From Heterotrichella gracilis (taxonomy: Eukaryota > Sar > Xanthophyceae > Tribonematales > Xanthonemataceae): a DNA stretch of 64,000 nucleotides. Location of the stretch: the NCBI GenBank assembly GCA_032358255.1, contig JAULBX010010545.1, forward strand, positions 42,687 to 106,686, given 5' to 3'. The notes below the pieces were generated by a model. The model made no database searches and was not told the origin of the DNA. It was given only the letters and a program-made list of their open reading frames with translations. How positions within the stretch are numbered: the stretch's first letter is position 1; each line of letters starts with the position of its first letter. Position numbers and translations under genes: made by a program. This document shows positions 51,601 to 63,947 of the stretch, one piece after another.

Positions 51601-54027
51601 CCCCGACTTGACCTCATGGAAATTCCTGTGACCCACAGTATGAGGCAGGGGCATTGATACTGCATTGTGGTGTATGTGGCTTGGTCTCCCACACGAAAGT
51701 TCTCACCATCTAAAAAACCCAAGACACGGGATTAGGGCTGCAACTCGGCAGCACGCGCTAAGTACAGGAACGGGGTCCAGCCACATGACAACACCCAGCC
51801 TGTCTACTCTTGCAACCAGCAAAACACACCCCATCCACAATGCTCTGTTCCCCCCCAGAGCCACACACACTGCCACACCCCGGCATTCCCTTCCTGTCTC
51901 ACATTCGCCAGAGTCCCTGCGCTTACCTGGCTGGGCGGGGATACTTGAAGGTGTACCTCTTGTCGGGGTCAACCTCCCCGGGTGCGCCCACCTCGGGTGG
52001 GTCCCAGTACACACCGTTAAACTGGATCTCGTTCCACTCCTGGGTGGCCCACTTTATCCAGGCAGGGATGCGCTCCACCCACTCGCCGTAGGCGGTCTCC
52101 AGGCGGCACTTCACCTTGGTCCTGGACAATGGGAGGAGACAGAAAAGGGTGAAAACCCGCGTGGAATCATGAACCGCCGCCTGGGGCTGGGGGGACGAGC
52201 AGTTGCCCTTGCATAGTTTGCGCCCCCCTTTCTTGCAACCCTGGCAATAATCCAGCTGTCCAGGTGCCACCCAGAATTGCGATGGTGTGCTTAAAGGCGT
52301 TTTGCCGCGTTGTCACTCATGTTCTAGGATATATGAATTGTTCTGCACTAAAGATCAGTGCAGAAAGCTTCTCCTACTTGTGGCTAGATAAGGAGCATGC
52401 TAGCTTCCCAGCGCACTGCATCCAGTTCAGCCTGCTGAGCGCACCTGTGGGGGAGGGCTGGGGTTCCATCCTCGTTGTCGGGAAGGAACAGGTTCCACAC
52501 GCCAAAGTCGTTCTTGATGGCCCAGTGGTCAGTCTTTGGCTCCCAGTCGTTGAACTCGCCCACAAGCGCCATCGCCTGCACCACAGTAGGCAAGATCAGT
52601 GAGGATGCATGGTTATTCCAGCTTACACGCAGGCTTGCTGGGTATGGGCGCACTCTATATCGTTAGCCAAGGCTTTTCTAACAGGTCTCGGTGTAGTGGA
52701 TGGTGGCCAAAGCGTTGGTCAATGCCTGGTATCAGGTACCAAGGCAAAGCCAAAGCTGGCGAATACACTGCCCAGCAATGTGTATAACTCTATAGCCTTG
52801 ACATTCGACCTTAGCTTGTGCAACACCATTACGTGGTATTACCAGTGCCTTATATAACTTGCCTGGCACAAGCCTTGCTGTATTGCTGGAATGCATGGAG
52901 TTAGCCTAATTGTAGTGCTGGAACATAGGGAACTAGCTTAATTAGTTATTACCTTGGCATTGGGTGCCCACTCCCTGTACCACACTCCCTGCTTGCCCTC
53001 ATGCTCCCCGCGGTTCAGGCCATAGAACTTGTAGCCTGGGAGGGAAGGAAAAATTCAGGATGTGCGACAGGTGGACACACGAATATGCAGCTGACACTCA
53101 GCACCCTGACACTCAACACTTGCCATAGCAAGGCATGCTTGCAATCTTTCAGAAACTAGCACGAACTTTACCTTGGCTGAACTTCTCCAGGCCACCCTCG
53201 TTCTGGTCAATGGCACCCCGGATGCTCTTGAATACGTGCCAGCGGTACTACAGGAGGGAGCACATGGATTGTCAGCAAAGTGGCATGATCATGGACAATA
53301 GTGAGATACACCAAGAAGGTGGTATCGCAAAACAGAAACCCAGGCTCTGCTTTCGTTCACTCTTGACAGCCCAGTAGCAAGTGTGTCGATAACGATGTGG
53401 TTGTTCCAGTATTGGCTTAGTTGAAGAGTGGACCATGCCAAACCAATAGCCAACTGTTTCCATCGTACCTTGAAGTGGTCTTGGTGGGTCCACAGTGTGG
53501 AGTCCCACTTGAGGCACTCTGTTCCGTCGTGATCTGGGATAGGGGACATGGGGCCATAGGGATCCTTGTACTCTACTCCTTCCGGCATGACCACGCTGGG
53601 GCTCCAGTAGTCCACCTCATCCTTGGGCTCTGGGTGGTCGTACAGAGAGCCGTACGAGGTTGGTACCTCCACGCTGTTGTCGGACAGGGCCTGCTCCAGG
53701 TCACCGATGGAGCTCTCAGCCTGGTTGATGGTCTGCTTCAGCAGCTCGTTCTCCTTCTTCAGCACCTCCAATGGGCTTATCTCTGCCTGGGCCTTTGTCT
53801 GCACACGAGCATACCGAGAGCCTGCGACACCATATGCCAGGGTTACCCGTGCTGTTGTGGCACCGGATCTAGTGCAGTGCAGAGTGGTCAGGCAGTGAAA
53901 GGCTACGCATCACGGTGCATAGGGGTGCGCTCTCACCGCCCGCTCGCTTGGGCTGCTGGGGCAGTGGGCCTGCTCCTCTGAAAACCTTGCTGGATAGAGC
54001 GGACAGCTGCGACGTGCCGCTCAGCAT
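45693..54027 (-). CDS. 1,4-alpha-glucan (starch/glycogen) branching enzyme, GH13, complete (857 aa)
   Basis: Makes alpha-1,6 branches in starch by cutting and transferring alpha-1,4 chains. Seventeen phase-continuous exons: 54027-53937, 53821-53469, 53247-53172, 53035-52953, 52575-52445, 52121-51927, 51508-51313, 50540-50327, 50084-49950, 49614-49473, 49114-48934, 48559-48486, 48077-47871, 47178-47094, 46824-46660, 46352-46176, 45761-45693. Residues 1-30 look like a plastid transit peptide. A predicted coiled coil (about 40-75, [13 protein letters not shown]) precedes the CBM48 module (about 202 onward, GEFNDWEP). The GH13 barrel carries all four conserved regions: DIVHSH (403-408), GYRFDGV with nucleophile Asp about 474, GEDVSGMP with acid/base Glu about 529, and AESHDQ with His597-Asp598. 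The C-terminal all-beta domain includes VFNFHP. Length and order match the eukaryotic SBE/GBE1 family. Plant-type class II versus class I was not resolved. Confidence 0.96.
47601..47716 (-). repeat. Two copies of the branching-enzyme exon 47871-48077 donor edge
   Basis: The exon edge at 47868-47900 (CCTGCACTTCTCCAGGGACC on plus) is repeated at 47602-47636 almost exactly and at 47688-47716 with more change. The stretch between them is CCACC-rich. Confidence 0.8.
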
Positions 54028-55153
54028 GGTGGCTTGAAGCTGGGGTTAGCCTAGTACCTTGCTGCCATACACAGATGGAGACGCAAGGTGAGGATAACTG
54101 CTGGCTCCCTAGCGACAGGCCATGCCAATGGAAACCGGGGCCGGTGTCAGAGCACAGCTGGTTACGCAGATGCTCTAGGTGATCTTAAGCGCACGGTTAC
54201 CGTGCAAGCAACGTTGTGACCCAAACAAACTGCTGCAGCTTGTAAAGGAGAAAAGCAACGGTGCTGCAAAAAGTGGTGTAGTAGGCTCCAATTCAGGTCC
54301 GGGATCTGCGTCACATTTGTTGAAATGAAAGGGTGCCCGGCAATTCAACAGTCCTAGAACCATTTATGCCCCTATAAATGTTAAACATTGCGTTAACCCC
54401 CCTTTGAGATGGCCATTTGCGGTTGCAAAAGTGTTTGGGACAAGAAGCACTCTGACCGCGCTAGAGCTTACAAAGTCCAAACGAAAAGGCCGGGATGTAA
54501 ACTTAAACCCAGGTCAAGGTTAACACCTGAGGTGACATAGCCTGTCCCCGCACGCATTTGATTGGCATTTACAGCCTGGTGAAGCCAACATCTAAGCCGA
54601 AAATTCCCGCACGAGTTCAGCACGAGTTTGGTGATTGTGGCAACATACAGCCCGGTTGTGGACGGTTACAGGCCACGGCGACGGTGCCCAGCTTAACGCT
54701 GTCGCGTGTACTGTGCCTAGCTCGCATATCACTCTGGTGAGCACTGCAGTGCCTAGTGCCCACCTTCGGGCGACGTCGCGCACAGCGCATGTGTCTATTA
54801 CCCAACTTGAACCCGAAAGAACACAGTATTTTTCTTGACCGTCTTCAAAACCCATTAGTTTTACAAGCACACAGGATAAAGCGTTTACTATGCCACTGGA
54901 ATCCCTCACTGGCATGTACTGATTGCGGAACAGTCAATATTGCATGCATACAGCTCGTTCACCTCCCATAGTCTTTGGTGTGCAAACAGCAGCTTGGGCG
55001 GTTAAAAAGCTGCCCGTTGCCCAGCCGCAGTGCAGCGATTGCTGTGCTACATCTTCCCGGGATGAAACCATAGGGTAAACCTCCTGTACCTCGAAACGAA
55101 CTCTTAAGTGGACTCCGGCACTGAACAGCCAACGAGGAAGCAGCAGGAGAGTG
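54028..55153. other. Divergent promoter region: branching enzyme / permease
   Basis: The two genes start on opposite strands with about 1.1 kb between their ATGs, so both promoters and 5' UTRs lie here. I could not identify specific regulatory sites. Confidence 0.5.
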
Positions 55154-58100
55154 ATGGAAACCTCTGAGGGCATCACGGAACCACTGCTGCTGGAGCAGCA
55201 AGGGTAGGTCACTTGAGGGTGGTGCAGGTTCCGGGCTAGGAACTGTTATGTGTGATGCAGTGGCGTCACCCTGCCTGGCTTTTCAAGCCTCAGAAACAGA
55301 TGTTGTTCTGCTTTTGTGATCCTCCTTTGGTGAAATAATACACTGCCAGGCCGCATGGCTCTCTGGCACCTTCGAGATGAGTCGAGCCACTGGGACTTGG
55401 TTCAAGCGGACGAGTCACTCGTGGACTTGATACCCACCAGAGTGGTTCGTTTTCACAGGAACATGTGGGTATGCTTTGTGCACAAGAGTGGCAGGTAGCT
55501 GGTGCAATTCACTCGTGGGCATCAACCTCAGTCATGTGCTTAACCCTAAACCCTAAATCCATTGGCTCAACCTCAGCCATATGTTAAACCCTACGCCTCC
55601 CCATCCTAAGGCTGCCACCCACCATCACCACCGGCGCCACCACCAACCTCACACCGGAAGGGGGTCTCGCCACCTCCACTGATCCTGCGACACCCTTGCT
55701 AGGGTCAGGCAATGCCGACATTGACGCCACATCTCTCCCCTTGCGCGTGGTGCCAGAAAATGGCGACATGGTGGCGGTGCGCTCCAATACAATTGTTAGC
55801 ATTGTCATCCTGTCCAAGACAATCGTGGGCGCAGGTAGGGGAAGAGCAGGTTGGGGTTGGGGAGGGGTTTATTCGCACACTGCCCTAGCTTAGGGTTTAG
55901 AGGTGCCTGGCGCATACGCATGCAGTACTGCCTGGTTTTGGGTATTAGGTGTGCCTTCTGAATGCACTGACCTAGCTAGGGTTTGCACCACCCACCCTTT
56001 CACCCATCACATGGCATGGCTTGCATGCACGTTTGCCACTCCTAGGTCTCACTGCTGGCACAAACCTGCTCCCCTTCCTAACACGATTCACACAGTCAAC
56101 AATCATACCTTATCAGAAAGCACATGACCTGCTACGCCTGGATGCGCGCCATGCGCACAGCCACCCACCCATCCCCATGAATATATAGCGGCATCCTCCC
56201 GCGCACTCGGCCACATGCACGTGGGATACACGTGGTTCATGCCCCTCGCTAACAATGCCCTAGCAATGGCCACACGCCATGCTCCACGCCTGGGCAGGGC
56301 ATGCGCCATGCGCACCTCCTCACCTCCCCGCCACCCGCCCCTCTCCCTCCTAGGCCTCGCCATCATCAGAATCCTAGTGCTGGGGTGCGCATGGGTCACT
56401 AATGATAACCTAATAAGGGCCCCATACCCTGCTGCAATGTGTACACCTCGGCAGAACTTGCGGCAAGGGCGCCGCCCGTCTACCCCTCACTCTCCCCCCC
56501 CCCTCCTCCCCCGCAGGCATGGCTGCGGTGCCCCTCGCATTCACCCTTCTAGGCCTCGACCATACCTCATGCACATGGTTCATATGGTTCATGCACCTTC
56601 ATCAACGACACCCTAGCAAGGGCCACACGCCCTGCCCACTCCTGGGCCTCGCGGCGGCCATGTGCCTAGACCCATCCACCCCTCACTCCCCGCCACCCGC
56701 CCGCAGGCATGGCTGCGCTCCCCCGCGCATTCGCCCTCCTGGGCCTCGCCCCTGCCACCTGCCTGCTGCTGCTGATGGGCTGGTTCACGCACTTCACAAA
56801 CGACACCCTAGCGAGGGGTACCCTGCGCACGGGGCACATGTCCTATCCGGGGGTGGCGCAGGCGCTGCTGGGCAGGCCCGGGGCGGCGGTGCTGGAGCTG
56901 TGCCTGGTGTTCAGATGCGCAGGTGGGTGGGGAGGATGACGTGGGGAGATGGGAGGTTGCACATGTGGAGGGGGAGGTTGCGCATGTGCGTTTCGAGGGA
57001 GCGGCGGGGAATGCATTGCACACAGCGCGTATGTCCTCCCTGGGCGTGCTGTAAGCGCTGCTGGGCAGCTCTTGGCCGGGGCAGCAGTGCTGGAGCTGTG
57101 TCTGGTAATCAGATGCGCAGGCGGGTGGATGGGATGACAAGGGGTCGGGGGAGAAAGGGTGTGCTGACGTGGGGTGTTTTGGGACAATGCATGTGCATGC
57201 CAGTGAACGTGGGTGGTTGGGTGGGCGTGCGGGCGGGCACGGGCCGCGTGCCTTCCCCGTGCGCTGCTCAGCCTCGCTGGGCAGGCTAACCGCTGTGCTC
57301 GGCGGTGGACAGGGTAATGGGTGCAGTGGAGGGCGGGTGGGGGGTGCATGGATTTGACGCCTGCAGCAGCAGCGCCTGTGCAGCAGCACAGAGTGGCAGG
57401 AGCACTTGCTTACACACAGAGGTTGCTATCTTGCCAAACTGGTGTATGATCATCACCTCTTCATCACGTTCTGGCCTTGAGTAAACATGATTCTCGCCTC
57501 ATCATAACCGATGGCAATTCAAGCATACATGTCAAAAGCACTCTAAATGTTTGCAGGCCTGATGCTGGTGTACATGATCGTCACCGCTGACATCCTGGCA
57601 GGGAGCGAGCGCTACTCCGGCCTCCTGTGCGACCTCATTGGCTCCCTCCCCTGGTGTGGGTGGTGCAGCAGCCGGCCCCTGGCGGTGGCCCTTGTCATAT
57701 TCCTCATCCTGGTACCCCTGGTGTCATTCAAGTAGGCTCATGACCCTGGACTCTAAACCCTTCATCTTCAGCATCCTGGTATACCCTTGGTGTCATTCAA
57801 GTAGGTTTCATCTACTCATCCTGGTACCCCTGGTGTCCTTCAGTTTGGTGCTTAGGCTAAGTTTTGGAGTTTTGAGGTGTTTTTCATCTCTGCAAAGCTG
57901 GTGCTGGGCCCCGAATCGAATGACACTCCCGCATGTTACCAGCAATGGCAGAAAACTAGTACCATGTGGACGCAGTGTTACTACTATCCCCGCCATCCCT
58001 CCCCTTGCCTTTGCCCCTCCATGCCTCCCAAGTCCAGCCGGCTGCAAGTGCCTGCAGACCCTACACACTGAACAGTGCATCCTCATGCTCGCCCGAAAAA

Positions 58101-61100
58101 ACAAAAATCAACAAGAAAGGCATCCTAATTGATTCCAAAATCACCCATTTTGACAATGAATTTGCCCACTGCTGCCCTCCAGGCGCCTCAAATCCACTGC
58201 TTTGTCCAGCTGGCTGGGGATGTTTGCGGTCGCGTGCTGGAGCTCCTCCACTATCATACTGGTCATTGCGGCAGCGGCAACAGGTGGGTGATCTGTGGCG
58301 GTGATTTCATGCATAAATGGAATGCCAAATCATCAACTGGCGTTTCTACAGCTCCACCTAGTATTTGAAAGGAGATTGAGATTATTTTTAAATGCAGCTG
58401 GAATGCTGATATAGCATGACAGGCCGGTTAGTCAGGAGGGGGAAGAGGGACAGTTTGCAGTGCGCCACGTCCGACAGTGTCCCATCGGTTTTGGTTGTGT
58501 ATCGGCATTGAGAAAGAGGTTATGAGCTCAGGCTGGCGACCTCATTTATAGAAATTTCTCGTAAATGCTGTATCCCTTCTGACTGCTAATCCGGCTGTAC
58601 CAGGAGAATTCTTAATACAGCACCAGGACTTGAATCATATCAGATGCACATTCCTCCTGGCTGTACTGCTGGAGCAATACCAAATGACCGTGTGATAGAC
58701 CTCTAATTGTATCACCCCCTTCATTTCTACCCATTTCTCTCACCTTGCAGGCCAGCTGCAGCACGTGCACGTGTTGCCCGACCTGTCGCTCCTCGGGCCC
58801 TCCACCTGGCAGCGGGTGACGCAGGTGTTTGCTGTGCTGCCCATACTGGCCACCGCATACACCTGCCAGATGACTGTGCACTTTGTGGTGGGTGGTGATG
58901 GTGGACGGGGTTGTCATGGGCATACCGTTCTGCACCCGCACGCTATGCATGGGAGTGGTGCGTGCTGTTGAATGGTGGGTTTGGGCAGGTTGATGGTGTG
59001 CGGCATCTTGAGGATGGTTTGTTGTGGTTTACTTTAGACCAATGGAGATTAAAAGCAGCTCACGTGGTTGGATGGGTACCATGATTCATGTTGCAATATA
59101 TCCTGAGCTCTCCGCCCTCTGATTGTGCGGCTGCATTCCCATACCCTGAATTCCACCTACCCTCTTGTTGCAGTATTGCGACGTGCATTCCAATCCCTAA
59201 ATCCTACACCTGAACCCTATTCGCCCTTTTGGTGCAGTATCGGGACCTGTCCCCTTTCAACCTGCCGAGGGCCGCCACTGTGTCAAGCTGGGCTGTGTCG
59301 GTGTGCTCAGCCATGTTCCTCATTGTGGCCATAGGGTCATGTGCGGGTAAGGCTGCAGAGGAAACCCTAAATCCATTACCCTTGCGTCTATGTGTGTCCA
59401 GGTGTGTAAACTGGGCGGTAGCCATGCGCTCTGGAAGTCTGTCCTTGTTGTTTGCCATTGGGTCCTCCTGTTGGACGGCACGAGAAGGATGACACATGAA
59501 TTGCAGATCCAACGCTGTGTATCAGTCCGCTTTAGATATCCTTTGTTGCATTGCATTGCATTGCGTTGATCTTCACCTCAGGATCATGCGTCCACAATGT
59601 GTGAGCATGGCGAAGCACGTTAGCTTGATTTGCATCATGGAGCACTTCTTATGGCTGGAACACGAGTGGCGGCTGCGCATTACAATGCTAGCACCAGCAT
59701 CAAAACCACCCACCAGCCACCCACACCCTCCCCCTCTGCAGTGTTTGGTCAAGGCGTGCCTGTGGACGTCCTCCAAACCTACACCCCCTCTGTTATGTCC
59801 CCCCTGATCGGCCACTACGGGGCGGTGGTGATGTACGTGGCAGTCAGGCTCAGCTTCCTGGCCAGCGTCATTACCCTCTTCCCAATGCAGATGTGGCCTT
59901 TTCGGGATGCCTTCATGAGGTGCGGAAAATCCTAGGGTATGTAAATGACTGAAAATCCAGTGATATTATACTTAAGGGTGCAGTTCCGTATGGGCACTCC
60001 TTTCTCATGGTAATCTGGTCCCGTTAGGTCAGGTCAGGCCATGGCCAACTTAGTGGGCCAAGTATTGGCTTTGCTGGCGGCCTGCTTTGCCTTGTGGGCA
60101 CACAGGCCCCCACTGCCATCCCCAAACCCTACACAAGGGTCTTCTGCTGATGGCCTGCGTGCAAGCACACTTCTTGCCAGCCTGCCGTGCTTTAGCCTAG
60201 TGGTTTATTTCCTATATCTATATCTAGTAAAGTATAAAGGCTTTACAGCTTTTCTCACTAGAAATAATAGTGAACAATTATACAGGCGTTCAAGGGTCAC
60301 GGTGTACAGAGTGACCCATGGCTTGATTTACTGACTGACATGCCTTGGCTGCGCATACCCCCCTCGTCCAGGCTGGCATTTGGGCGCGATGTGGAGGGGC
60401 CCACATTCTATGCGGTGACGTACGTTTCCTTGCTGGTCATTTACCTCAGTGCGATGGCGCTGCCTTCCATTTGGAAGCCGCTGCAGCTCATTGGGGCAAC
60501 TGCAGGTAAGGCAAAAACCCGTGTGGTGCACTGCAAAACCCTTTGCCACACCTTTGAAAACTCTTGCTGGTGCACCACTTGGAAATCGCTTTGGTTTGGG
60601 GACCACTGCAGGTAGGCGCAGCGGTTTCCAAACCCTCTGCTTTACCCTAATGAAGCCCCTAAATCCGCCCCTGCGCCCACCTAACGTGCGCTTTGATCGC
60701 ATTCTTCTTACCAGCCATGTCCTAACGAGAGTCTCACCCCTGCGCCCACGCAACAGGTGCTTTGATCGCATTCATCTTTCCAGCCATGTCCTAACGAGAG
60801 TCTTACCCTGCACCTACCCAACAAGTGCTTTGATCGCATTCATCATACCAGCCATGTCCTAACGAGAGTCTCACCCCTGAACCCACGCAACAGGTGCTCT
60901 GATCGCATTCATCTTCCCAGCAATGATCACCTTTGCCATGGAGGACAGGCTGGATGTGGGCAGCATGGCCCGCATGGCGGGCGCGTGGGCGCTGGTGGCG
61001 GTGGGGGTGGGCCAGTTTCTGGCGGGGATTGTTGCTTCGCTGTTCCTCCCAGATCCAGCCGCAAACGGGGGAGCGAGGGGTGCGCTGCAAGGACCCATGT

Positions 61101-61111
61101 ACCTGTTTTGA
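55154..61111 (+). CDS. Amino acid/auxin permease family transporter (AAAP, SLC38/AVT-like), 513 aa
   Basis: Ten exons, all in phase: 55154-55203, 55611-55834, 56707-56922, 57557-57731, 58183-58283, 58751-58887, 59238-59346, 59742-59919, 60372-60505, 60894-61111. The short first exon (METSEGITEPLLL) fits the acidic, leucine-tipped N-termini of this family, and its phase matches the second exon, which has no usable ATG before its conserved part. The hallmark first helix is NTIVSIVILSKTIVGAGMAALP. About ten further hydrophobic spans follow, including GLMLVYMIVTADILAG, VALVIFLILVPL, SSTIILVIAAATG and VIYLSAMALPSIWKPLQLIG, ending with a helix at VAVGVGQFLAGIVASLFLP. The family couples H+ or Na+ to amino-acid transport at the plasma or vacuolar membrane; substrate and membrane are not determinable here. 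Degenerate copies of exons 3, 4 and 10 edges sit in the neighbouring introns. Confidence 0.93.
56210..57122 (+). repeat. Partial copies of permease exon 3 on both sides
   Basis: The start of exon 3 (GCATGGCTGCG... from 56707) is copied at about 56516-56640 (GCAGGCATGGCTGCGGTGCC) and more weakly at 56260-56350. The exon 3 end is copied at about 57050-57122, ending in the same ATGCGCAGGnGGGTGG string. The copies lose frame and are not used in the gene model. Confidence 0.8.
57704..57845 (+). repeat. Three repeats of the permease exon 4 donor edge
   Basis: TCCTGGTACCCCTGGTGTCA at 57704 (exon end) recurs in slightly altered form at 57773 and 57817. The first two copies are followed by TTCAAGTAGG, which contains the donor. 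Confidence 0.85.
60685..60915 (+). repeat. Four tandem repeats of the permease exon 10 acceptor edge
   Basis: Units begin at 60685, 60757, 60825 and 60894 (period 68-72 bp). Each contains GTGC(T/G)(T/C)TGATCGCATTC, and the second and fourth are preceded by CAACAG. Only the last continues as the open exon (ALIAFIFPAM). Confidence 0.9.
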
Positions 61112-62585
61112 GCGGTGTTGTAGAGCCGTGTATGGTCACATGGGCAGCATGGCGGGCGGGGCGGTGCTGGTGGGGTGGGGGGGAGCGAGTTTCTGGCGGG
61201 GATTATTGCTATGCTGGTGCTCCCAAATATTCATTAGTGGTGTGCGGCACTGTTCTTGGCAAGGACACTTATCCGGCAATAGCAAAGGTTACTATATAAA
61301 CATTAGCAAAGGTTACTCCTGCTTCAGCAGATGTACACGTGTTAAGGGTGACGAGGATGCAGTGTTGTAGTATGGTGAACCCGCGGCCGCTGGTTCATAT
61401 GAGGGAGCCACTGCCAACAGCAGGCAGGGCCAACAACACTCTGTGTGCCATGGCAATACACTGTTAACAACCCATGGTAAAGGCCTGAAACAACAGGCTT
61501 TACTGGTGCGATACAGGCTGTATCAAAGATCCATACAGCCAGCAGTGGAATTGGCCTAAAACTGCTTACGGTAGACCTAAAAATGGTAGTAGGATTAGTT
61601 GTCAGATCTAAAAGTCTTTTTGGGCAGATCTAAAACTCCATTTGTGCCTGTCAGAAAGAGTTATAGGCCAATTCCCCCGGGGGGTACACATGTGGTATCA
61701 CATGTCTGCCACATGTACACAATCTAACGTTTGCAAATGCGTGGGAATCTGACAAGTAAGAAGATACAAGGCGATGCGGTGGGGATATGCGGATGGTACA
61801 TTTCACGATGAGAAGGCAAACCTACGTGATAGTCGTCGACGTCAGCCTGGCGTTGCCATACTTACCCAGGTTTTGGTTTTCCGAACGTGCAAACCGCCCA
61901 ATCATTGCAAACTTCTGCATCATAAACGGCAGCTACAAACTATCCTGGCTACGGTACACTACCGACGTGTCCTCGCTGACCCGCTGTACCACCTGCAAGT
62001 GTGACCCAACAACTGGGCCAAACTGCTGCAGCGAAGAGTTCTGCGTTCAGCGAAGTGGACGCTTGCCTAAGGTTTGAAGCGCTGACGCACCCGCGTTGAG
62101 AAGAGCCCGCTTCAACGCTTCGATAATAGCGCGTTGAGACGGTATAGACGGTACGCCTCTTCGAACACTGGTGTTGGCAATGCGAGGTCGAGCATGCATG
62201 CATGCATATGTAGCTCTTAGTGGGCGCCTGAGCAGGCCTCTACCAGTCGAGGGGGAGGGGTCAAGGTTGTCTTGGGTTGGCTTTGCCTTGAGTCCTGAGA
62301 TGTGGTCGTTTCGCGTGTGCGTACTGGGTGTCCTTGTCGTAATTGGCTGCTTGTCGTGGCAGCATATGCTGCCCGATAGCTTCCACGCACCTCCCGCTTT
62401 GCTTGTGCCCAAAAGCCAACGCTAGAGCTGTACAACAGTTGTAAACTGGTGCCTTCGAGTTTGTTCACTCGCTGTTGTGCCTGGCCCCAGCCCCAAACCT
62501 CCCTCAACAGCGGCATCGCGACCGCTGCAGGTGAACTTTGCTGTAACAGCTCGTTCCAGGAGGTGCTTCAGACCGCTCTGTCCAG
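61112..62585. other. Spacer between permease and bZIP genes
   Basis: Holds the permease 3' UTR and the upstream region of the bZIP gene. A short GCATGCATGCAT run lies near 62192-62205. No other feature is supported. Confidence 0.45.
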
Positions 62586-63887
62586 ATGGCCGGACTGACG
62601 CTCTCCAGCGCGTCTGCAAACCCACCGAGGATGCGAACAGCTGCGGAAGTGCTGGACGAGCCTCTGCAGGTGGGTGAGAGCAGACCCACGTGTATACATG
62701 TGCCTTGCAGACTGTTGCATGCCGTACCGTAGTGTGTGGCGAACACAGTGGCCCCCCGACCTTGCAACTTCAGCGGGTGTTGATGTTTCGCATATACTGT
62801 GCCCACCGAACTTGCAAGTGCTGTGCCCTGCACCGAACTCTTGGCAACCTTCCTTGGATGCTCGGGGTGTAGTGCAGTGCTGAGTTCAAGGCGCTTTCGG
62901 TAACCCAAGCGCACACCTTGCTGCAGGGGTGGGATTCGATCATAGACTCAACGATAGACCTCTATCAGCTGCCGAACACTGGCTTCACCGGTTTCCCAGG
63001 TTGGTGACCTTCCCCGCACACAGCAACACAGCCCCTGCTGCTGTGCTGTGCTGTGCATTGTGCTCCGGACCCTCCATTCTTGGGTTGAGCCCTGCCTTAA
63101 AGCCCACTGCACCATTGCACCTGTGCTGTGCATTGTGCTCCGGACCCTCCTTTCTTGGGTTGAGGCCCTGCCTTAAAGCCCATTGCACCATTGCACCTAT
63201 ACTGTGCATTGTGCTCCGGACCCTCCCTTCTTTGGAATGAGGCCCTGCTTGAAGCCCATCGCACCAAGTGCCTGATTCCCTTCCCTGTGTGCCTGCAGAA
63301 GAAACCCGCCAAGCACTGGCAAGCGCCTACCAGATGGCCGGCCTGGAAGTCCCCTTCGCCCCCAGTGAAGCCAACTTCAACCTCGACTGCTCCTTCTCAC
63401 AGCCCTTCTACCCCCAGTCCAGCCAGGCGCAGTGCCAAACAGAGCCGGTATGCTACACAGACCCTGGCCGCGCCTTCCCCACTGCCAGTTTTACCAGCTT
63501 TAGGAGCGTCAGCACCCACAGCCACGGCCAGCCGGGCGCGCGCACCATCACCACCAACTTTGCAGGGGACAGCATGCAGCAGCAGCCCATGGCCAGCAGG
63601 CAAGGCTTCAAATTGGAGCAGGCGAACCTGCTGGCGGCTGGTGGCAGCGAGACAGGGAGTGACAAGGACAGCCATGGCGATGGGTATGGGTACAGCCAGG
63701 GCACTGCCCTGAGTGGCCCGGCCAGGAAGAAGCGGGGAGGGGGCGAGGTGGGTGGGTCCAAGCCCGCCAAGTCTGCTCCCCCTCTCTTGGAGTGCTGCAA
63801 CAAGAAGAAGGTTGGGCGGCCCATCGCCTACGTCGGGGACCCCGACGACCCCAACCTGACTGAGCAGGAGAGGAGGCGCGTGAAGAG
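62586..63887 (+). CDS. Probable bZIP transcription factor, 5' part only
   Basis: Exons 62586-62669, 62927-62999, 63299-63887 join in phase from the ATG at 62586 (MAGLTLSS...). Later residues include MAGLEVPFAPSEANF and a Gln/Ser-rich middle. The third exon ends ...DPDDPNLTEQERRRVKR at a GTAGGG donor. The Asp/Pro-rich lead-in followed by an Arg-rich start, cut by an intron, closely resembles the entry to a bZIP basic region (normally continuing R-I-A/S-N-R-E-S-A-R). The basic region proper and leucine zipper would lie beyond the right edge. A nuclear-localisation-like cluster (ARKKR, NKKK) precedes it. Identity as bZIP is therefore inference from the boundary; other basic-domain regulators remain possible. 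Confidence 0.65.
63051..63240 (+). repeat. Three ~75-bp tandem repeats in the bZIP gene intron
   Basis: CTGTGCATTGTGCTCCGGAC starts copies at 63051, 63126 and 63202. The copies run through CCTTAAAGCCCA-like and ACCATTGCACCT blocks. Confidence 0.9.
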
Positions 63888-63925
63888 GTAGGGCACAGCT
63901 GCTGGGTGCCCACCCGCTTTGGAAC

Positions 63926-63947
63926 TAGTTAGTTAGTTAGTTAGTTA
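63926..63947. repeat. TTAG tetranucleotide run
   Basis: Five TTAG units just after the donor of the third bZIP exon; intronic. Confidence 0.85.

Noticed and set aside
56516-56640. Copy of permease exon 3 start as an alternative exon
   Set aside because: The copy loses frame and hydrophobicity after about 15 codons, so I list it as a relic.
56519-57289. 256-codon plus-strand frame over permease exon 3
   Set aside because: Different frame from the conserved membrane-helix sequence; arises from GC-rich duplicated segments without stops.
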